From the NCBI RefSeq assembly GCF_014697125.1, contig NZ_JACJRG010000019.1, positions 1 through 64,000 of the forward strand: DNA of 64,000 bases. Reading direction: 5' to 3'. Under the pieces are notes generated by a model. It was given only the letters and a program-made list of their open reading frames with translations, had not been told where the DNA came from and searched no databases. The DNA is from Anabaena minutissima FACHB-250. Its GTDB lineage: Bacteria > Cyanobacteriota > Cyanobacteriia > Cyanobacteriales > Nostocaceae. This document shows, in pieces, positions 9,628 to 18,128 of the stretch. Position 1 is the first letter of the stretch, and every line of letters starts with the position of its first letter. The position numbers and the translations under genes are program-made.

Positions 9628-9867
9628 TTACCCAGCTTGTTCACCAAGTATGGGAAAAACCTGTTCGCGTGCCAACCATGCAGCATACATTAATGATTGC
9701 TGAATATCGTCTGATTCCAAATATGGATAATCTTCTATGATTTCAGCCACGGTTTTGCCATTGGCGACCAAATTTAAAATTAATGAAACCGGAACTCGCA
9801 TTCCCCTAATGCAAGCTTGTCCACCCATAATGCGGGGGTTAAATGTAATGCGGTCAAATCCTAACAT
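9628..9867 (-). CDS. Stand-alone DUF433 protein (orphan antitoxin-like)
   Basis: This 79-residue protein is almost entirely a DUF433 domain: FNPRIMGGQACIRGMRVPVSLIL and IIEDYPYLESDDIQQ match the second half of the protein at 8663-9202. It is convergent with the DUF433/DUF5615 pair, 58 bases away, and lies just downstream of dnaB on the same strand. In this family the toxin gene normally follows the DUF433 gene; here what follows is the opposite-strand toxin gene, so this copy has no toxin of its own in view. Confidence 0.75.
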   Translation of the reverse strand: MLGFDRITFNPRIMGGQACIRGMRVPVSLILNLVANGKTVAEIIEDYPYLESDDIQQSLMYAAWLAREQVFPILGEQAG

Positions 9868-9914
9868 ATATCTACTGCTCCTGAGTGCGCTATTTAGGTT
9901 AGCAGGTTAGCAGT

Positions 9915-11270
9915 CTAATAATTACCCTGTCTAGCCAAATTTTTAAACTTGGTAAATTGCGGATCAAATAGTAATTTGACTGTACCCGTGGGGCCGTTAC
10001 GGTGTTTGGCAACTATGACTTCTGCAATACCGCGATCGGGACTATCAGAATTATAATAATCATCTCGATATAACATGATGACTAAATCCGCATCTTGTTC
10101 AATAGATCCGCTTTCACGTAAATCAGATAACATGGGACGCTTATTAGTCCGTGCTTCCACCCCACGACTTAGCTGAGATAAAGCAATTACCGGCACAGAT
10201 AATTCCCGCGCCAAACCTTTGAGAGAACGGGTAATTTTTGATAACTCTTGCACACGGTTATCACCCCCGCCTTCCATTAATTGCAGGTAATCTATCACCA
10301 CTAAACCCAGTTCTACCCCCTGTTCGGCTTGCAGTCGTCTAGCTTGACTTCGCATTTGGGTAACGGTAATATTGGGCGTATCATCGATAAAAATTGACAT
10401 TTCCGACAGCATACCGATCGCACGGCTTAAAGGTTCCCATTGAGTTTGACTCAGCCGTCCACTCCGCAAATAACCACTTTCAATCTGTGCTTCACTCGCT
10501 AATAAACGTTGTACTAATTGCTCTTTTGACATTTCCAAGCTGAACACAGCCACAGGTAATCGCATAGAAGCGGCTATATTGTGAGCTAGATTCAGACAGA
10601 AGGCGGTTTTCCCCATTGATGGCCTCCCAGCGACAATAATCAAATCAGAACGCTGGAAACCGCTAGTCATAGCATCTAAATCATAAAAGCCGCAGGGAAT
10701 CCCTGGTAAAGAAATACCTTGATTTCGCTCCTCAATTTCCTGGAAATTATTAATCAGGGTTTCGGCAATGTGAGTTAAACCAGATTGGGGACGTTCTTGA
10801 GTAACACCGAAAACCTTTTGTTCGGCTTGGTCTAACACAATTGGCAACTCAGTTTCCGTCTCATAACCGAGATGGACAATTTCATTACCAGCTTTAATTA
10901 ATTGCCGTCGCAGGTATTTTTCCATCACCAACCCTGCTAAGGCATCAATATTTACGGCTGAGACTGTACGATCTACTAATGTGGCTAGCTTATTTCTGCC
11001 ACCTATTCGCGCCAGTAAATCGTTGTCAGCCAGCCAACTTGTCACCGCGAGTAAATCCGTAGGTTTACCCTGAGCGTGGAGACGTAGAGTAGCTTGATAG
11101 ATATCCTTATGAGCAGTAATATAAAAAGCTTCAGGAATTAGGCGATCGCTAACTCGACTAATTGCCTCTGGATCTAGTAAAATACCCCCCAAAATCGCTT
11201 CTTCCACTTCGATGTTTTGGGGTGGGAGGCTATTGCTACCACGCGATTCAAAACTTAATTCTTCAGCCAT
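9915..11270 (-). CDS. dnaB: Replicative DNA helicase DnaB (intein-free)
   Basis: This 451-residue hexameric 5'-3' helicase unwinds DNA at the replication fork. The N-terminal DnaB domain (PPQNIEVEEAILGGILLDPE) is followed by a linker and a RecA-like ATPase with Walker A GRPSMGKTAF, Walker B LVVIDYLQLM, and the arginine-finger region near LVIMLYRDDYYN. Several cyanobacterial dnaB genes carry an intein; this one reads through uninterrupted. It lies downstream of rplI on the same strand, the usual rplI-dnaB order, separated by a repeat-filled spacer. Confidence 0.96.
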   Translation of the reverse strand: MAEELSFESRGSNSLPPQNIEVEEAILGGILLDPEAISRVSDRLIPEAFYITAHKDIYQATLRLHAQGKPTDLLAVTSWLADNDLLARIGGRNKLATLVDRTVSAVNIDALAGLVMEKYLRRQLIKAGNEIVHLGYETETELPIVLDQAEQKVFGVTQERPQSGLTHIAETLINNFQEIEERNQGISLPGIPCGFYDLDAMTSGFQRSDLIIVAGRPSMGKTAFCLNLAHNIAASMRLPVAVFSLEMSKEQLVQRLLASEAQIESGYLRSGRLSQTQWEPLSRAIGMLSEMSIFIDDTPNITVTQMRSQARRLQAEQGVELGLVVIDYLQLMEGGGDNRVQELSKITRSLKGLARELSVPVIALSQLSRGVEARTNKRPMLSDLRESGSIEQDADLVIMLYRDDYYNSDSPDRGIAEVIVAKHRNGPTGTVKLLFDPQFTKFKNLARQGNY

Positions 11271-11333
11271 AATTTATTCATTGGGCAGGGGGAATTGGGC
11301 ATGGGGCAAGGGTATTGGGGTAAAACCACCCCT

Positions 11334-11368
11334 CTCCTGTCACCTGTCCCCTGTCCCCTGTCACCTGT
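11334..11368. repeat. Heptanucleotide tandem repeat (STRR), CCCCTGT type
   Basis: Five consecutive 7-base units (CTCCTGT, CACCTGT, CCCCTGT, CCCCTGT, CACCTGT) lie between rplI and dnaB. G-rich degenerate units (ttgggca, attgggc, tattggg) lie next to them at about 11281-11320. Such 7-base arrays are established in heterocystous cyanobacteria. Confidence 0.7.
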
Positions 11369-11379
11369 CCCTCCCTAGT

Positions 11380-11838
11380 TTAACTAGCCACCACTTGAAT
11401 ATCAATTTGCGCTGTGACTTCAGAGTGTAGCTTAATGTCTGCTTTGTAAGTACCCAACTTGCCAATATCAGGAATGGTAATACCACGACGGTCTATTTCT
11501 TGACCTGTAGCTGCTTGGATAGCATCAACAACATCTTGAGTGGTGACAGTACCAAAAATCGCTTCGTTTTCACCAACTTGCTTGGCAATTTGCAAGCTGC
11601 CAACTTTTTCTAAGGCTGCTTGTTGTTCTTGTGCTTGTTGTTTAAGCTCTAATTGGCGTTGCCGTTCTACTTCCCGACGGCGTTCTACTTGTCTAAGAAT
11701 ACCGGGAGTCACATGAGTTGCAAAACTCTGAGGAATCAGATAATTACGAGCATAGCCAGGAGCTACATCTACTAAATCGCCAGATTTTCCTAGCTTGCTG
11801 ACATCCTTAGTTAAAACTAATTGTATGCGTTTCGCCAT
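11380..11838 (-). CDS. rplI: 50S ribosomal protein L9
   Basis: This 152-residue L9 binds 23S rRNA and forms the elongated stalk-side protein of the large subunit. The N-terminal domain carries DVSKLGKSGDLVDVAPGYARNYLIP, and a long helix rich in Arg, Gln and Glu connects it to the C-terminal domain. The frame stays open for 26 codons upstream, but ATG 11836-11838 (MAKRIQLVLTKDV) matches the normal L9 start and length, so it is chosen. The gene is upstream of dnaB on the same strand. Confidence 0.95.
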   Translation of the reverse strand: MAKRIQLVLTKDVSKLGKSGDLVDVAPGYARNYLIPQSFATHVTPGILRQVERRREVERQRQLELKQQAQEQQAALEKVGSLQIAKQVGENEAIFGTVTTQDVVDAIQAATGQEIDRRGITIPDIGKLGTYKADIKLHSEVTAQIDIQVVAS

Positions 11839-12025
11839 TGTTTTCCGTTTTTCCTGTAAAATCTCATTAACTTGGGTGGCAGCAGGATAATCTACGTGAG
11901 CGTAGCTGTATCCCAACCAATACTATAATCCCAAAGCTTACAGATCCTAGCGAAAGGCGGGGGGCGATCGCAACTCCTAAATGCCAAAAATTTCAAAATA
12001 GAGACAGGGGATTGGGGACAAGTGA

Positions 12026-12799
12026 CTAAAACATATCCTTCATTCCCCGAATCCTGGCGAATGTTTGCACAGGGTCACTGCTATTAGCTGCTAGTTGTAG
12101 TGCTGGTTGCTCCCAACGTAAAAAGGGATTGGTCAGCTTTTCTATTCCCAACATTGAGGGTACAGTAGGTTCTTGGCGACTGCGTTGTGCTTTGACTGCA
12201 TAACTACGTTTTTGCAGTTCTGTATTATTACCGTCTATTGTCAGAGCGAATTGTAAATTTTTTAAGGTGTATTCGTGGGCGCACCAAACACGGGTATTAT
12301 CTGGTAAAGACCTAAGTTTACTAAGAGATTCCACCATTTGGGCTGGTGTACCTTCAAATAAGCGACCACAACCACCAGCAAACAAGGTATCACCACTGAA
12401 TAACTCCCCAGGTTCATTGGCTGTTTGGGGGGGGAAGTAGTAAGCAATATGAGCGCGGGTATGTCCAGGGATAAAGATGACCTCTGCTACTCTATCAGCA
12501 AATTGGACGCGATCGCCTTCCTGCAAAAACACCTCCTGTCCTGGTATTCTGCCTTTATCTTCCGCACCACCATAAACTTTCACTTGCGGGAATTTTTGGA
12601 TTAGCGGCTGATTACCACCTATATGGTCATGATGGTGATGTGTATTAAAAATTGCCACTAATTCCGCTTTCAATCCTGCAAGTTCCTTGAGTACTGGTTC
12701 AGCCTCTGCGGGATCAACAACAGCTGCAATATTTTGTTTAGGGTCATGCAGTAGGAATATATAGTTGTCTGAGAGTGCCTCAAGACGAATGACTCGCAT
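12026..12799 (-). CDS. gloB: Hydroxyacylglutathione hydrolase (glyoxalase II)
   Basis: This 257-residue metallo-beta-lactamase-fold enzyme hydrolyses S-D-lactoylglutathione to D-lactate and glutathione, the second step of methylglyoxal detoxification in the cytoplasm. The binuclear metal motif THHHHDHIGG is near residue 53, followed by IPGHTRAHIAYYF, FSGDTLFAGGCGRLFEG and AHEYTLKN, all in the family order. Length is normal. It sits alone upstream of rplI on the same strand. Confidence 0.95.
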   Translation of the reverse strand: MRVIRLEALSDNYIFLLHDPKQNIAAVVDPAEAEPVLKELAGLKAELVAIFNTHHHHDHIGGNQPLIQKFPQVKVYGGAEDKGRIPGQEVFLQEGDRVQFADRVAEVIFIPGHTRAHIAYYFPPQTANEPGELFSGDTLFAGGCGRLFEGTPAQMVESLSKLRSLPDNTRVWCAHEYTLKNLQFALTIDGNNTELQKRSYAVKAQRSRQEPTVPSMLGIEKLTNPFLRWEQPALQLAANSSDPVQTFARIRGMKDMF

Positions 12800-13167
12800 T
12801 AGCTTTATTTCCTCATAAGTTAGTGCTTGGTATATATTTTCAACTCTTAATTACTAGTAAATCACTAGATATTGCCCCAAGTCTGATCAAACACTTGTAT
12901 TTTTTAGATTACAGACCCCATTTTTATCTCTTATGGTAATATAACCCTGTACTTACACTTAAATTATACAAAAAAAATATAAAGAATATTTTCATTGATC
13001 AGTAAAACTTCTCTAGGAGGAAGTGTTAATGCACAGTTAGATTTAGTGTGTTCTTTTTTTGCTGTCAAATTACTTAAGAAACCGTATGTAGTGGTATTCA
13101 TATTTACTTTAAAGCAAAGAAGATTTAGTCGTAGTGCTATGACACATCTATTTAAGTAGGATAATTT
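12800..13167. other. Intergenic region between gloB and the small ORF
   Basis: These 368 AT-rich bases separate divergent genes and should hold both promoters. I see no RNA gene, repeat or conserved motif I can name. An open frame on the minus strand (12964-13212) has no recognisable features and overlaps the start of the small conserved gene. Confidence 0.4.
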
Positions 13168-13398
13168 ATGAGTCGTAACCAAAGTTATATCTATAGTAAT
13201 GTTCAAGACCAATCAGAGATGTCAGCAAAGCAAATTGTAGACAGAATCCTGCGCTCTGGTAAGATGAGTCGCCAAGACCATACCTTGCTTACCTCTACTG
13301 TTTTCAATAAAAGAGATGTGCATGAAGGAGAGCGTCGTCAGATTAATCGTGTTTTTAACCATATCCAAACAGGACAGCTGAAACTAGTTAATTGGTAA
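13168..13398 (+). CDS. Small conserved cyanobacterial protein of unknown function
   Basis: This 76-residue, highly charged protein has motifs SAKQIVDRILRSGKMSRQ and GERRQINRVFNHIQTGQL. From memory it resembles small helical proteins conserved across filamentous cyanobacteria, with no established function. There is no signal peptide or membrane segment. A purine-rich stretch (AAGTAGGA) lies 7-14 bases upstream of the ATG. It precedes the glycan island by about 190 bases on the same strand, but nothing ties it to that pathway. Confidence 0.7.
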   Translation: MSRNQSYIYSNVQDQSEMSAKQIVDRILRSGKMSRQDHTLLTSTVFNKRDVHEGERRQINRVFNHIQTGQLKLVNW

Positions 13399-13591
13399 CT
13401 CATAGTAATAGTTATACATAGTCAATAATGCTAGGTAAGTGAAACTCTAAGCGAAAACCCATAATCAGGAATTATACTAAAAATCTGTGCTATCTTAAGA
13501 ACCAAAAGTCTTCAGGGCAAGTGAATACGCCTACTATCTCTGTAATAGTGAGTATTAACTGATAAACATAAGTATGAGGAACACTTAAGAA

Positions 13592-14623
13592 ATGCCTCCA
13601 CTGGTATCAATTATTATTAATTGCTTTAATCAAGGACACTACCTTGAGCGTTCAGTCACAAGTGTATTGTCACAAACCTACACTGAGCTTGAATGTCTGA
13701 TTATAGATGATGGTTCTACTGATAACACTCGTCAAGTGTCTGAGCAATTAATGGGTATTGATCAGCGAGTGAAATACTTTTTTAAAGAAAATAGTGGACT
13801 ACCATCTTCTCGCAATTTTGGGATTCAAAAGGCTCAGGGAGAATGGATTCAATGTCTAGATGCAGATGATTGGATTCATGAAGACAAAATTAGATTTCAA
13901 CTAAATCATCTAGCACAAGTTAATTTTTCTGAAAATGTCATATTTTATTCAGATTATGAACGAGTATTTATAGATGCTCAAGAAAATATTGTTAACCGTC
14001 AGGAAAATATTATCGGTTCATTGACTACAGAGCAACTAATTCAACGTTTACTCATTCCCGATTTTTTAGCAGCCTCACCCCATCCTTGTCTTCAGCAAGC
14101 CATGTTGATGCACAAAAAAATATTGAGTAAAATTCAATTCCCTGAATATCTTAAAGCTTTGGGGGATAGATATTTTGCCATAGATATTCTCAGAGCAGGG
14201 GCAAATTTTGTTTATACTCCTATGATTGGGGCTTACTATACAAAGCACCAAACTAATCGCACCAATAACTGGCCTTATATGAGAAATTACTATATTTTAT
14301 TTTATGAAAATGTAGTACAAAAGCATCCAGACTTGAATCAGTTATGCACAATCGGCATCGAGTATCTTTTGGAGGAAGCTATTCGAGAACAAGAACAATC
14401 CATATTTGATCAATTAATTAAAATAGCTCCTACCCCAGTTAGATTATTCGACAAAAAAATAAAGTTAAATAATAAATTTACTATAAAATTAGTAAATAAA
14501 ATTAGAGCGATAACTCCTAGCTTTTTACTATACGAAAAGTATCGTGGACCTCGTTCAAAAAAAATCCTAGCTCTTGTATCAGATAAATTAAATTCGGTTA
14601 AAAGTACACTCAATTTATCCTGA
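13592..14623 (+). CDS. Glycosyltransferase family 2
   Basis: This 343-residue GT-A-fold enzyme transfers a sugar from a nucleotide-sugar donor, probably at the cytoplasmic face during glycan assembly. The N-terminus VSIIINCFNQGHYLERSV, the IIDDGSTDNT motif and the metal-binding DxD in CLDADDWIHEDK are typical of GT2. The basic C-terminal 80 residues are less conserved. It opens the island of same-strand glycosylation genes that runs to about 26.9 kb. The acceptor and sugar are unknown. Confidence 0.85.
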   Translation: MPPLVSIIINCFNQGHYLERSVTSVLSQTYTELECLIIDDGSTDNTRQVSEQLMGIDQRVKYFFKENSGLPSSRNFGIQKAQGEWIQCLDADDWIHEDKIRFQLNHLAQVNFSENVIFYSDYERVFIDAQENIVNRQENIIGSLTTEQLIQRLLIPDFLAASPHPCLQQAMLMHKKILSKIQFPEYLKALGDRYFAIDILRAGANFVYTPMIGAYYTKHQTNRTNNWPYMRNYYILFYENVVQKHPDLNQLCTIGIEYLLEEAIREQEQSIFDQLIKIAPTPVRLFDKKIKLNNKFTIKLVNKIRAITPSFLLYEKYRGPRSKKILALVSDKLNSVKSTLNLS

Positions 14624-14675
14624 TTAATTTGCGTGATTTTATTTGTTAAATACCTAAGACTTATATGAAATTACT

Positions 14676-15731
14676 ATGTATTATTTCCCTATTAAAAAAA
14701 AGCTAAAAAAAATCAAAAAAAAAGCTGAAACAATACTTGCTAAACCAGCTTATATCATCCCTTATACTCTTGCCTATTGGAAATTTTTGATCAGCAAATT
14801 ACCGAGTCAGAAAGATACAGCAAATACAATAGAAGAGTATGACCTAGTTTTTGTAGTCTTAGATTTTGCTAGAGGTTGGATACTAGAAGCTATATGTAGA
14901 GAAATTGCAACTTACTTTCCCGGTAAATATTGCTTCCATTATTCAAAGTCTTCCTTACCTCCATCAAAAGCTTACTTTTTTGCTCATTACTCTTTTTTAC
15001 CAATCTGTATAAAACTAAACCCATCTATTTGGGGCAGTAAAATACTAGTTTGGCATACGCATCCTCGTAATGACCTGGGTATAAGTAACGATGAACTAAT
15101 TTATGTACTTAATCAAGCAAGCAAAGTTATATGTGCTTGTTCACAATTTGCTAGACTCCTGATTTCACAGGGATTGAATTCCCAAAAAGTAACGTATATA
15201 TTGGGTGCGGCTGATCAAAACTTGTTTCAACCTCATGAGCGTGAAAATGGTGCTGTGGGTTTTTGTACAGCCTTTTATTACCGCAAAGAACCAGAGCGCA
15301 TTTTAAACATCATTAAAATGATGCCATCACATAAATTTATCCTCCTAGGTAAAGGGTGGAAAAATTACGACAGATTTCCAGAAATGGCATCTCTACCCAA
15401 CTTTTCTTATATTGAAGCTCCCTATTCGGATTATCCCAAATATTATGCTGAAATGGATGTTTTTGTTTCAACCGCCAAGCTAGAAGGAGGGCCAATTCCC
15501 TTGGTTGAAGCAATGATGTGCAATGTAGTTCCAGTGGCTAGTAAAACAGGATTTGCCCCTGATTTGATAGTTCATGGAGAAAACGGACTGATTTTTGATG
15601 TCGATAGTTCTGTTGAGGAAATATGTAACCTGATTGCACAAGCTTTTAAAATCAAAACAAACGTGAGAAAAACCGTTGAGAATTTAACTTGGGAAAACTT
15701 TTCTAGAGAGATACAACACCAATTAAAGTAA
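14676..15731 (+). CDS. Glycosyltransferase family 4-like (GT-B fold)
   Basis: This 351-residue protein has a GT1/GT4 C-terminal nucleotide-sugar binding region: the segment SKLEGGPIPLVEAMMCN-type (here TAKLEGGPIPLVEAMM), VVPVASKTGFAPDLI and HGENGLIFDVD. The N-terminus is Lys-rich, suggesting contact with a membrane surface. It lies 52 bases after the GT2 gene and 22 bases before a pyruvyl transferase-like gene, probably in one operon. The sugar and linkage cannot be told from sequence. Confidence 0.8.
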   Translation: MYYFPIKKKLKKIKKKAETILAKPAYIIPYTLAYWKFLISKLPSQKDTANTIEEYDLVFVVLDFARGWILEAICREIATYFPGKYCFHYSKSSLPPSKAYFFAHYSFLPICIKLNPSIWGSKILVWHTHPRNDLGISNDELIYVLNQASKVICACSQFARLLISQGLNSQKVTYILGAADQNLFQPHERENGAVGFCTAFYYRKEPERILNIIKMMPSHKFILLGKGWKNYDRFPEMASLPNFSYIEAPYSDYPKYYAEMDVFVSTAKLEGGPIPLVEAMMCNVVPVASKTGFAPDLIVHGENGLIFDVDSSVEEICNLIAQAFKIKTNVRKTVENLTWENFSREIQHQLK

Positions 15732-15753
15732 TTTCTATGAGGGATGTTGCTAG

Positions 15754-16584
15754 ATGTTAATAAATATTCATAGAAGAGATAATAATGTCGGGGATATCAT
15801 GTCTTCTCCCTTACTATATTTCAAGTTTCCTCAAGAAACTAAAACAATTGATATTATGGATTTGGATAATTCAGAAACTTTAAATAATGACATTATCATT
15901 GGTGGAGGTGGTTTAGTCGCCAGAGATTTTTTTTCAGAAAAGATGAATTACATTGCTGATCACAAAAAAGGGAAATTAATATCTTGGGGTATTGGTCATA
16001 ACAGTTATGAAGACTTAGGCGGCAATTTGAAATATCCCAATTACATGAGTAAGTTTGATCTACATGGTATTAGGGATTACAATCAAGGCTTTAACTATCT
16101 CCCATGTGTCAGTTGCATGAGTCAACTATTTGATAAAAAATATGATGTCAAACATGAATTCGTAATTTATCAACACGCCAATCCTCAATGGAAAATTCCC
16201 CCAAATCCCAAAAATTTTCCAGTTATGTTTAATAATAAAGTTAATAATAAACAGGGATTAGTTGAGAAAATTTCTAATCTATTATTTACACCCATAGATG
16301 ATTTTCAATTAAGTTTTAGCAAAATTATTAAATTTTTAGGTGAAGCTGACACTATTTTAACGAATACTTATCATGGAATGTATTGGGGAATTTTATTAAA
16401 TAAAAAAGTTTTAACCTTTCCTTTTTCGACTAAATTTTACACTTTAAAATACAAAGTTCCCTTTTGTGAACCCAATAATTGGCAGGAAAAATTGCAGTAT
16501 GTACAGACTTATCCAGAAGCATTAGAAGAATGCAGAAATGCTAATCAGTTATATTATCAAGAAGTTTTAAAAATTATAAACTAA
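15754..16584 (+). CDS. Polysaccharide pyruvyl transferase-like protein
   Basis: This 276-residue protein is similar to the PS_pyruv_trans family, whose members add ketal-linked pyruvate from PEP to sugars of exported polysaccharides. Visible family signs are the N-terminal NVGDIMSSPL, the glycine motif IIGGGGLVARDFF, and the C-terminal TNTYHGMYWGILLNKKVL carrying the conserved His-Gly. It is somewhat short for the family. It is embedded between glycosyltransferases on the same strand. A second member is at 26999-27856 on the other strand. Confidence 0.75.
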   Translation: MLINIHRRDNNVGDIMSSPLLYFKFPQETKTIDIMDLDNSETLNNDIIIGGGGLVARDFFSEKMNYIADHKKGKLISWGIGHNSYEDLGGNLKYPNYMSKFDLHGIRDYNQGFNYLPCVSCMSQLFDKKYDVKHEFVIYQHANPQWKIPPNPKNFPVMFNNKVNNKQGLVEKISNLLFTPIDDFQLSFSKIIKFLGEADTILTNTYHGMYWGILLNKKVLTFPFSTKFYTLKYKVPFCEPNNWQEKLQYVQTYPEALEECRNANQLYYQEVLKIIN

Positions 16585-16597
16585 TCGGAGATTTTCA

Positions 16598-16792
16598 ATG
16601 AAAGCAGTAGTTACATTGTGTATCGGCAAAGAATACAGTCTTGGGGAATTGACTCATCCACTCTTAGCTGCTTATGCTAAAAGACAAAAAGGTAGTAAAC
16701 TAGAACAAATTCGCAAGTATTTATCTATTATTAATAATAATTATCTAGCTAGTATTGTCTCTTTTTTACCATTTATTGAACGGTTTATTTAG
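16598..16792 (+). pseudogene. Internally deleted glycosyltransferase remnant
   Basis: The 64-codon frame starts with MKAVVTLCIGKEY and ELTHPLLAAYAKR, which look like the beginning of a GT-A-type glycosyltransferase, then jumps after about residue 29 to a Lys-rich sequence ending in FLPFIERFI that looks like a C-terminal tail. The donor-binding and DxD regions expected between are absent. A ribosome-binding site (CGGAG) is still present. I infer an in-frame internal deletion; a genuine small protein is the alternative. Confidence 0.5.
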
Positions 16793-16797
16793 AAAGC

Positions 16798-17949
16798 ATG
16801 AAGGTTTCATTAATTGTTAGCGACTTATCAGGTGGTGGTAGCGTCCGAGCTTTTTTGCTAGCTCAGATTTTGAAATTTCTGGAACATCAAGTTGAGATTA
16901 TTGGATTTCTTTACGGAAAGGAATTGTATGCAATTCCTCCTAATGAAATTACAGTTATTCCTATTTCTGGTACTAACTATCCCAATTTTTTCGGTTCTGC
17001 CCAAAAACTGTTACAAAAAATAGACGGGGATATTATTTATGCTGTAAAACCTAAACCGACGAGTTTTGGCGTTTCGCTCTTGAAAAAGTTTAGTACCCAT
17101 CGTCCTTTAATTTTAGATATGGATGACTGGGAACTCAGTTGGCACGGTGGTGATGAATGGCAATATCGTCCTGGCTTTAAGCAATTGTACAGAGATATTT
17201 TTAAGCCTAAAGGTGCATTGAGATTTCCAGATCATCCACTGTATCTTCAATGGATAGAAAAGTTAGTACCAAAAGCAGATGCCATCACAGTAGATACTCA
17301 GTTTTTACAAAAACGTTTTGGCGGTGTTTATGTACCGAATGGGAAAGATACGGCTATGTTCGATCCTAGTAAGTATGACCCAGAAATCAGTAGAGAGCGT
17401 TATGGTCTGTCTGAATATCGAATTTTGATGTTTCCTGGCGCACCACGTCCTCACAAGGGGGTGGAAGATGTCTTAATGGCTTTAGATTTGTTAAATGAGT
17501 CAGATTTAAGACTGGTGATTGTCGGTGGTAGTCCTTACGATGACTACGATGAGCAGCTGATTCAAAAATGGGGACGTTGGATTATTAAGTTGCCAAAGTG
17601 TCCTGTAGATGTCATGCCAGAAATTGTGGCGGCGGCTCACGTTGTTGTCGTCCCGCAACGAGATACCTTAACCTCTCGCGCTCAGTTTCCTTTAAAGTTG
17701 ACAGATGGGATGGCAATGGCTAAACCTGTATTATCAACTCATGTAGGAGATATTACAGAAATTTTAGCGGATACTGGTTATTTAGTTAACCCTGCATCTC
17801 CAGAACAAATTGCCCAGAAAATTCAATTGATCTTTCAAAATATAGATTTAGCTAATGAGCGTGGTGAAAAAGCTAGAGAAAGATGTGTAGAGAAATATAG
17901 TTTAGAGGCGATGGCTTCTACCCTGCAATCATTAATTGCTCAGTTATGA
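16798..17949 (+). CDS. Glycosyltransferase family 4
   Basis: This 383-residue GT-B enzyme has a Rossmann N-terminus with a glycine-rich turn (SDLSGGGSVRAFLL), the inter-domain motif MFPGAPRPHKGVEDVLMAL, LRLVIVGGSPYDDY, and the donor-binding region FPLKLTDGMAMAKPVLSTHVG plus GYLVNPASPEQIA. It starts 5 bases after the stop of the broken gene at 16598-16792, so they share a transcript. It probably adds one residue to the same lipid-linked or soluble glycan. Confidence 0.87.
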   Translation: MKVSLIVSDLSGGGSVRAFLLAQILKFLEHQVEIIGFLYGKELYAIPPNEITVIPISGTNYPNFFGSAQKLLQKIDGDIIYAVKPKPTSFGVSLLKKFSTHRPLILDMDDWELSWHGGDEWQYRPGFKQLYRDIFKPKGALRFPDHPLYLQWIEKLVPKADAITVDTQFLQKRFGGVYVPNGKDTAMFDPSKYDPEISRERYGLSEYRILMFPGAPRPHKGVEDVLMALDLLNESDLRLVIVGGSPYDDYDEQLIQKWGRWIIKLPKCPVDVMPEIVAAAHVVVVPQRDTLTSRAQFPLKLTDGMAMAKPVLSTHVGDITEILADTGYLVNPASPEQIAQKIQLIFQNIDLANERGEKARERCVEKYSLEAMASTLQSLIAQL

Positions 17950-18128
17950 AGATCAGCTCTAAGTGGTAGATTTTGAATAACGTAAAATTTAGGAGTATAT
18001 TATCTTGGGTCATAGTAGAAACACGGTTATTCGTATAAGAATTTTCTATTACTCTTGATGAAAAAGTTGAAATATGTAGAAATTACAGAATAATGTTAAC
18101 AATATCTTAGGTGTGATAATAAAAACAG

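Noticed and set aside
9915..11270. Possible intein in dnaB
   Set aside because: The protein is continuous and of normal length across the Walker A and B region; no insertion is present.
12964..13212. 82-residue minus-strand open frame before the small conserved gene
   Set aside because: It overlaps the conserved 13168-13398 gene, has no family-like motif, and shows AT-biased random composition.
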